From an uncultured Oscillospiraceae bacterium (GTDB taxonomy: Bacteria; Bacillota_A; Clostridia; Oscillospirales; Oscillospiraceae): a stretch of 20,271 nucleotides of DNA. The notes below the pieces were generated by a model. That model worked only from the letters and a program-made list of their open reading frames with translations. It made no database searches and was not told the origin of the DNA. The DNA lies in contig CAAGIF010000191.1 in NCBI GenBank assembly GCA_900769845.1, forward strand, positions 1-20,271, written 5' to 3'. Numbering within the stretch: position 1 is the first letter of the stretch; each line of letters opens with the position of its first letter. The position numbers and the translations under genes were made by a program. Positions 16,932 to 20,271 of the stretch are shown here, piece by piece.

Positions 16932-16962
16932 CATGGGGAACTTCGGTTCCCCATGTTTTTTT
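16932..16962 (+). terminator. Rho-independent terminator after the 6S RNA candidate
   Basis: A perfect 10-bp stem CATGGGGAAC/GTTCCCCATG closed by a UUCG tetraloop is followed by seven T residues (16956-16962). It terminates the DUF1292-6S RNA unit upstream of the foldase promoter. Confidence 0.95.
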
Positions 16963-17024
16963 GTTAGAAATAGTCAAATCCCGCAAAATTCACAGAAATT
17001 ATTTAAATTTGAACCGCAAGGCAC

Positions 17025-17053
17025 TTGAAACCTTTGCTGAAATAGGTTATAAT
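17025..17053 (+). promoter_or_regulatory. Strong sigma-A promoter for the PpiC-type foldase gene
   Basis: TTGAAA (17025-17030), a 17-base spacer and a perfect TATAAT (17048-17053). Initiation near 17060 gives a ~65-base leader. The strength agrees with the highly biased, C-ending codon use of the gene it drives. Confidence 0.85.
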
Positions 17054-17064
17054 ACCGTGGTCTA

Positions 17065-17088
17065 CGCGCAATTCCACGAGATTGCGCG
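17065..17088 (+). promoter_or_regulatory. 5' leader hairpin of the foldase mRNA
   Basis: A perfect 8-bp stem CGCGCAAT/ATTGCGCG with an 8-base loop lies about 5 bases from the predicted 5' end. A hairpin so close to the end commonly protects transcripts from 5'-dependent decay by RNase J or pyrophosphohydrolase action; that role here is inferred. No T-run follows, so it is not a terminator. Confidence 0.55.
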
Positions 17089-17125
17089 ACGCAACATATC
17101 GGACAAATGAGAGGAAATGATTACC

Positions 17126-18787
17126 ATGAGTGCATCCAGCAAGAAAAAGCTGCGCAGCGCTGAACGCGCTGAGAAAATGACCGAAAAGCAGCAGGCCGAA
17201 CAGCGTGAAGCGAAGAAACTGAAGATTTGGTCCACAGTTTTTGTCGTCGCGCTGGCTTTGATGCTTTGCTTCGTCGCCTATACTGCTATTTCCAACGCAG
17301 TGGTTCACAGCGGTATCCGGGAGCGGAACACCGTCGCGCTGACCATCGGCGAAGAAAAAATCAGCAATGCTGAACTGAATTATTACTATATTGATGCTGT
17401 CAATAACTTCCTGAACAACTACGGCCAGTATGCCTCCTTCTTCGGCCTGGATACCACCAAGCCCCTGAGTGAGCAGGTTTCTGATCCCGAAACCGGCGAG
17501 ACCTGGGCTGACGATTTCAAGAAGACCGCTATCACCAGCATCCAGTCCGTGTACGCGCTGAGCAACGAAGCAGCTGCCAAGGGCCACACCCTGACCGAGG
17601 ATGAAAAGCTGAACGTTGATGCCACTATCGAGAATATGGAATTCTACGCAAAGTACTATGGCTATACCAACACCGAAGATTATCTGAAGGCTATGTACGG
17701 CTACGGTGCCACCGAGCAGAATTTCCGGGAATATCTGGAAAGATCCTTCCTTGCAGATTCCTATCAGAATCACTATATCAGCCTGCTGACCTATGACGAT
17801 GCTGCCATTGAGGCAGAGTCCAAGGCCAACCCCGGTAAGTACTCCGCATTCTCCTACAACTCCTACTACCTGAACGTTTCTCAGTTCCTCACCGGCGGCA
17901 CCACCGCCGAGGACAACACCGTCACCTACTCCGACGAGGAGAAGGCTGCCGCTGTTCAGGCTGCAGAAGATGCCGCCAAGGCCCTGGCTGAGGCTACCAC
18001 TGTCGAGGAACTGGATGCCGCAATCGCTGGTCTGTCCATCAACGCCGACAACGAAAGCGCTGCTTCTACCGCTTACACCGATCAGGCTTACAGCTCTGTC
18101 AACAGCACCATCGTGGAATGGGTTGCAGACCAGAGCCGCAAGGCAGGAGATATCACCTATATCCCCTACACCACCCATACCCATGCCGAGGGTGAAGAGC
18201 ATTCCGATGACGAGGATGCTTCCGAACACGAAACCGTTAACGGCTACTATGTGGTTCTGTTTAACGGCAGCATTGACAACAATTATCCCCTTGCCAATGT
18301 CCGTCACATTCTCGTGAAGTTTGAAGGCGGCACCCAGGATCCCACCACCGGCACTACGACCTATAGCGAAGAAGAGAAGCTGGCCGCCAAGACCGAGGCT
18401 GAGCAGATTCTGGCTGATTGGCAGGCAGGCAAAGCTATCGAGGATACCTTCGCTACCCTGGCAAACGAGAAGTCCGATGATGGCGACGGCACCACCGGCG
18501 GTTTGTACGAGGATGTTTACCCCGGCCAGATGGTTACCAACTTCAACGACTGGTGCTTCGCAGAAGACCGCAAGGTCGGCGATACCGGTATTGTGGAAAC
18601 CGAGTACGGCTACCATGTCATGTTCTACTCCGGTGACAGCGAGACCTCTTACCGGGAGTACCTGATCAAGAATGCGCTGACCAGCGCGGATTCTCAGGCA
18701 TGGTACGACGCTCTTGTTGAAGCTACTGTTGTCAACGAAGAGAACACCAAGTACCTGTCCACCGACCTGGTTCTGAGCCAGAGCTAA
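17126..18787 (+). CDS. Membrane-anchored PpiC/parvulin-type peptidylprolyl isomerase (extracytoplasmic foldase) with two parvulin-like domains
   Basis: 553 residues. A basic cytosolic tail (~1-34), one membrane helix (~35-58) with no lipobox, then a SurA/PrsA-like helical domain (~65-235). Domain 2 (~389-505) is a normal parvulin: V-R-H394-I-L-V at its start, KSDDGDGTTGGL, and G-Y-H497-V at its end, so it may catalyse cis-trans isomerisation of prolyl bonds in exported proteins. Domain 1 (~240-382) aligns with it (TYSxEEKxAA and RKxGDxxx...GYxV in both) but has tyrosines at both histidine positions (Y247, Y375) and a His/acidic insert at 351-369. Start: GAGGAA is 9 bases before the ATG at 17126; an in-frame ATG at 17117 overlaps that site. 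Similar in role to PrsA; the helix replaces PrsA's lipid anchor. Monocistronic between its promoter and terminator. Confidence 0.85.
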   Translation: MSASSKKKLRSAERAEKMTEKQQAEQREAKKLKIWSTVFVVALALMLCFVAYTAISNAVVHSGIRERNTVALTIGEEKISNAELNYYYIDAVNNFLNNYGQYASFFGLDTTKPLSEQVSDPETGETWADDFKKTAITSIQSVYALSNEAAAKGHTLTEDEKLNVDATIENMEFYAKYYGYTNTEDYLKAMYGYGATEQNFREYLERSFLADSYQNHYISLLTYDDAAIEAESKANPGKYSAFSYNSYYLNVSQFLTGGTTAEDNTVTYSDEEKAAAVQAAEDAAKALAEATTVEELDAAIAGLSINADNESAASTAYTDQAYSSVNSTIVEWVADQSRKAGDITYIPYTTHTHAEGEEHSDDEDASEHETVNGYYVVLFNGSIDNNYPLANVRHILVKFEGGTQDPTTGTTTYSEEEKLAAKTEAEQILADWQAGKAIEDTFATLANEKSDDGDGTTGGLYEDVYPGQMVTNFNDWCFAEDRKVGDTGIVETEYGYHVMFYSGDSETSYREYLIKNALTSADSQAWYDALVEATVVNEENTKYLSTDLVLSQS

Positions 18788-18794
18788 AAGATTT

Positions 18795-18829
18795 ACGGGA
18801 GAGCTGCGCATGCAGTTCTCCCGTTTTTT
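18795..18829 (+). terminator. Rho-independent terminator after the foldase gene
   Basis: A 13-bp stem (18795-18807 with 18812-18824, one G-U pair, loop GCAT) ends in six T residues (18824-18829), 7 bases past the stop codon. Confidence 0.93.
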
Positions 18830-18838
18830 GTATAAAGA

Positions 18839-18871
18839 AACCTCCTGTGGAGAAACTTTCCACAGGAGGTT
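18839..18871 (+). promoter_or_regulatory. Hairpin that encloses the ribosome binding site of the TSUP gene pair
   Basis: A perfect 13-bp inverted repeat (AACCTCCTGTGGA at 18839-18851 with TCCACAGGAGGTT at 18859-18871, loop of 7). The 3' arm contains the Shine-Dalgarno AGGAGG (18864-18869) 7 bases before the ATG at 18877, and the 5' arm its exact complement CCTCCT. Folded, it would block translation initiation. On the minus strand the stem is followed by TCTTTAT, so a weak terminator for antisense read-through from ruvX is an alternative. No clear promoter lies between the foldase terminator and this element. Confidence 0.65.
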
Positions 18872-18876
18872 ATGCT

Positions 18877-19236
18877 ATGTTTTGGAAACGATACAGCGGC
18901 CTGATCCTGGCGGGATTCTGCGCCGGCGCTGTCAATGGACTTTTCGGGGCGGGAGGCGGCATGATTCTGGTTCCTCTGCTGAGTCTGACCGCAAATTACA
19001 GGGAGGAAGAGATTTTCACAGCCTCTATCGCCATTATTCTGCCCATCTGTCTTGTCTCCCTTGCTGCAACTGCATGGACGGGCAATATTCCCTGGCTGGA
19101 GGCAATTCCCTATCTGCCCGGCAGCGCAATCGGGGGATTCTTAGCAGGAAAATACGGAAAGAGGATCCCCTCGCTTTGGCTGCACAGAGGATTGGGACTC
19201 ATGATTCTGTGGGGAGGTGTCAAATATCTATGCTAA
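18877..19236 (+). CDS. TauE/SafE (TSUP) family half-transporter, first of a pair
   Basis: 119 residues with about four hydrophobic segments, half the usual ~250-residue TSUP length. It carries the family's N-terminal glycine-rich motif (GFCAGAVNGLFGAGGGM, residues 13-29) and the downstream region P-G-S-A-I-G-G-F-L-A-G-K typical of each TSUP half. Family members move sulfite, organosulfonates or other organic anions across the membrane; the substrate here is unknown. Start: AGGAGG lies 7 bases before the ATG at 18877; an in-frame GTG at 18847 would lie inside the hairpin stem and lacks a ribosome site. The stop overlaps the start of the second half gene by 7 bp, which suggests coupled translation and a heterodimer. 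Confidence 0.85.
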   Translation: MFWKRYSGLILAGFCAGAVNGLFGAGGGMILVPLLSLTANYREEEIFTASIAIILPICLVSLAATAWTGNIPWLEAIPYLPGSAIGGFLAGKYGKRIPSLWLHRGLGLMILWGGVKYLC

Positions 19237-19604
19237 ATTCCCTTCCGGTTGCCCTGATCATTGGCACCGTCCTTGGCTTTCTGTCCGGATTGGGCATTGG
19301 TGGCGGCAGTTTGCTGGTTGTATGGCTGTCCATGATTCTTCACACCGATCCACTTGTTGCCAGGGGCGTTAATCTGCTGTTCTTCATACCCTCTGCTCTT
19401 GTGGCAATTCTGATTCGGTGCAAGGATAGGAAATATAAAATCCGCGCTGTTCTTCCGGCTGTTGCAGCCGGATGCCTTGCGGCCGCAATCTTTTCCTGGA
19501 TCTCCACAATTCTGGATGTTACTCTTCTCAGAAAGCTGTTTGCTGGGATTCTGATCGCAGCCGGCATCCGGGAGCTGTTTTATCGGCCACGAAATGCCAG
19601 GTAG
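19230..19604 (+). CDS. TauE/SafE (TSUP) family half-transporter, second of a pair
   Basis: 124 residues, about four hydrophobic segments, with its own copy of the glycine-rich family motif (GTVLGFLSGLGIGGGSLLV, residues 12-30). Together with the first gene it makes up one full TSUP fold, which is built from two homologous halves. GGGGAGGTG at 19211-19219 is the ribosome site for the ATG at 19230. The frame differs from the first gene, the stop of gene 1 is TAA inside TGCTAA, and both halves have complete starts and ribosome sites, so this reads as a genuine two-gene arrangement and not a single frameshifted gene, although an assembly frameshift cannot be excluded. The 3' end overlaps ruvX by 25 bp. 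Confidence 0.83.
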   Translation: MLNSLPVALIIGTVLGFLSGLGIGGGSLLVVWLSMILHTDPLVARGVNLLFFIPSALVAILIRCKDRKYKIRAVLPAVAAGCLAAAIFSWISTILDVTLLRKLFAGILIAAGIRELFYRPRNAR

Positions 19605-19993
19605 CCTTCCAGAATCAGGCTGGCTGCCACAGCATCCACGGTATTCTTCCGCTTCTGTCCGTGATAATTGTGCTGGGACAGGATGTTATGGGCCTCCACT
19701 GTAGTTCGCCGCTCATCCCACATTTTAACAGGAATTGTAAAAGCATTTTCCAGCTTGGAAGCAAATTGCCGGCAAAGTTCTGCCCTGGGACCTTCCGTCC
19801 CGTTCATGTTCTTCGGAAGTCCCACAACGATCTCTGTAACGCCGTTTGCTTCCACAAGCTTCCTGATCTCTTCCAGGGTTTTCTCGTCCCGTCTGCTGTG
19901 GATCACCGTGGTGCTGCCCACGATGCTGCATAGCAGATCAGACATGGCGATACCGGTTCTGGCATCACCGTAGTCAACAGCCATAATTCTCAT
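19580..19993 (-). CDS. ruvX: RuvX/YqgF, Holliday junction resolvase-like / pre-16S rRNA nuclease
   Basis: 137 residues, the normal length. RNase H-like fold: the first acidic residue is in the N-terminal AVDYGDARTGIA motif, the mid-protein VVGLPKNMNGTEGPRA segment is the family signature, and the later acidic residues are in WDERRTTVEAH and KNTVDAVAASLIL. In E. coli YqgF acts in maturation of the 16S rRNA 5' end; a resolvase role is also proposed for the family. Start: AAAGGCGG lies 8 bases before the ATG at 19993; upstream in-frame codons are in the promoter region, and an internal ATG at 19984 lies further from the site. The 3' end converges on and overlaps the second TSUP gene by 25 bp; no terminator follows immediately. 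Confidence 0.94.
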   Translation of the reverse strand: MRIMAVDYGDARTGIAMSDLLCSIVGSTTVIHSRRDEKTLEEIRKLVEANGVTEIVVGLPKNMNGTEGPRAELCRQFASKLENAFTIPVKMWDERRTTVEAHNILSQHNYHGQKRKNTVDAVAASLILEGYLAFRGR

Positions 19994-20027
19994 GACAAAA
20001 TTCCGCCTTTCCTTCTGATTTACTGCA

Positions 20028-20033
20028 ATTATA
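20028..20033 (-). promoter_or_regulatory. -10 element of the ruvX promoter
   Basis: A perfect TATAAT on the minus strand, about 35 bases before the ruvX ATG. The -35 position 17 bases upstream reads TTTATT (3/6) within an A/T-rich tract (20041-20066). It is back-to-back with the rpmG promoter, so the two share the same intergenic region. Confidence 0.65.
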
Positions 20034-20067
20034 CACCCAAAAAACAAAAAAATAAAGAAAAATATTG

Positions 20068-20096
20068 TTGACATTCCGGACCCCCCATGATAGAAT
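20068..20096 (+). promoter_or_regulatory. Strong sigma-A promoter upstream of rpmG
   Basis: A perfect -35 TTGACA (20068-20073), 17-base spacer and TAGAAT (20091-20096, 5/6). Initiation near 20103 gives a ~124-base leader before rpmG. I see no tRNA or convincing attenuator in the leader, only T-runs at 20123-20129 and 20178-20183 without a strong stem. Confidence 0.85.
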
Positions 20097-20226
20097 GATT
20101 CTACCTGTGAAAAGAGGGTTATTTTTTTGTGCCCATTTTCAGCCCCGAAGCGGCAATTGTAGTGGCCGTTTGCTAAATTTTTTCTAGACGGGGTGATACA
20201 GGGAGGCAATTTAAGGAGGTGCCGTT

Positions 20227-20271
20227 ATGCGCGTTAAAGTCACTTTGAGATGCTCTGAGTGCAAGCAGAGA
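20227..20271 (+). CDS. rpmG: 50S ribosomal protein L33, 3'-truncated by the window
   Basis: Only the first 15 codons are visible: MRVKVTLRCSECKQR. This is the L33 N-terminus, including the first C-x2-C of the zinc-binding form (C9, C12). L33 binds the large ribosomal subunit near the E site. A near-perfect ribosome site AAGGAGGT (20213-20220) lies 6 bases before the ATG. In Firmicutes this gene is usually followed by secE and nusG, which would lie just beyond the window. Confidence 0.9.
   Translation, partial: MRVKVTLRCSECKQR

Noticed and set aside
17003..18811. A 602-codon open frame on the minus strand opposite the foldase gene
   Set aside because: Antisense shadow of a strongly codon-biased gene. 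It crosses that gene's promoter and reaches its terminator, and the translation (Gly/Val/Leu-rich) shows no family features.
18810..19230. A single 264-residue version of the second TSUP gene starting at 18810
   Set aside because: The upstream part is out of frame with the first TSUP gene, crosses the foldase terminator and hairpin, and encodes no TSUP sequence. The ATG at 19230 with GGGGAGG explains the gene.
20103..20226. Attenuator or riboswitch in the rpmG leader
   Set aside because: The leader has T-runs and a possible short CGGC/GCCG stem, but no stable hairpin directly before a T-run and no recognisable riboswitch core.

Overview
The window looks like a contig end from an uncultured or gut-associated low-to-mid G+C Clostridia genome, most likely Oscillospirales (Ruminococcaceae/Oscillospiraceae type). 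This is an inference from gene content: BspA-type leucine-rich repeats with DUF5648 repeats, a ClpE-type unfoldase, an EcfA1-EcfA2-EcfT-TruA block, a DUF1292 protein, half-size TauE/SafE proteins and consensus sigma-A promoters. Bases 1-19 are not genomic: they match the 3' end of the Illumina TruSeq Read 1 adapter, so the first gene is cut by the assembly.

Layout: (1) 21-3203, plus strand: the 3' part of a very large cell-surface protein, ending at a perfect 16-bp bidirectional terminator. (2) 6502-3254, minus strand: a MATE efflux pump followed by an ABC half-exporter. (3) 8922-6538, minus: a ClpE-like AAA+ unfoldase with its own extended -10 promoter and a terminator. (4) 15944-8964, minus: a tightly packed set running class A penicillin-binding protein, 23S-rRNA-type methyltransferase, EcfA1, EcfA2, EcfT and TruA, with gaps of at most 19 bp or short overlaps. 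(5) 16129-18830, plus: a small BofC-C-terminal-like protein, a DUF1292 protein, a strong 6S RNA candidate with a UUCG-loop terminator, and an abundantly encoded membrane-anchored PpiC-type foldase. (6) 18839-19604, plus: two half-size TSUP transporter genes preceded by a hairpin that contains their Shine-Dalgarno sequence. (7) 19993-19580, minus: ruvX, overlapping the second TSUP gene tail to tail. (8) The first 15 codons of rpmG (ribosomal protein L33) behind a near-consensus promoter.

Much of the window serves the cell envelope (surface adhesin-like protein, peptidoglycan synthase, extracytoplasmic foldase, exporters); the rest is translation and RNA housekeeping (TruA, rRNA methyltransferase, L33, 6S RNA, RuvX) and vitamin uptake energising (ECF module). 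I see no phage, insertion sequence, CRISPR array, tRNA or rRNA gene. I found no clearly new multi-gene system. The least ordinary points are a four-cysteine zinc-ribbon-like insert in the penicillin-binding protein, a tandem parvulin protein whose first copy has lost both histidines, the ribosome-site hairpin before the split TSUP pair, and the 6S RNA candidate.
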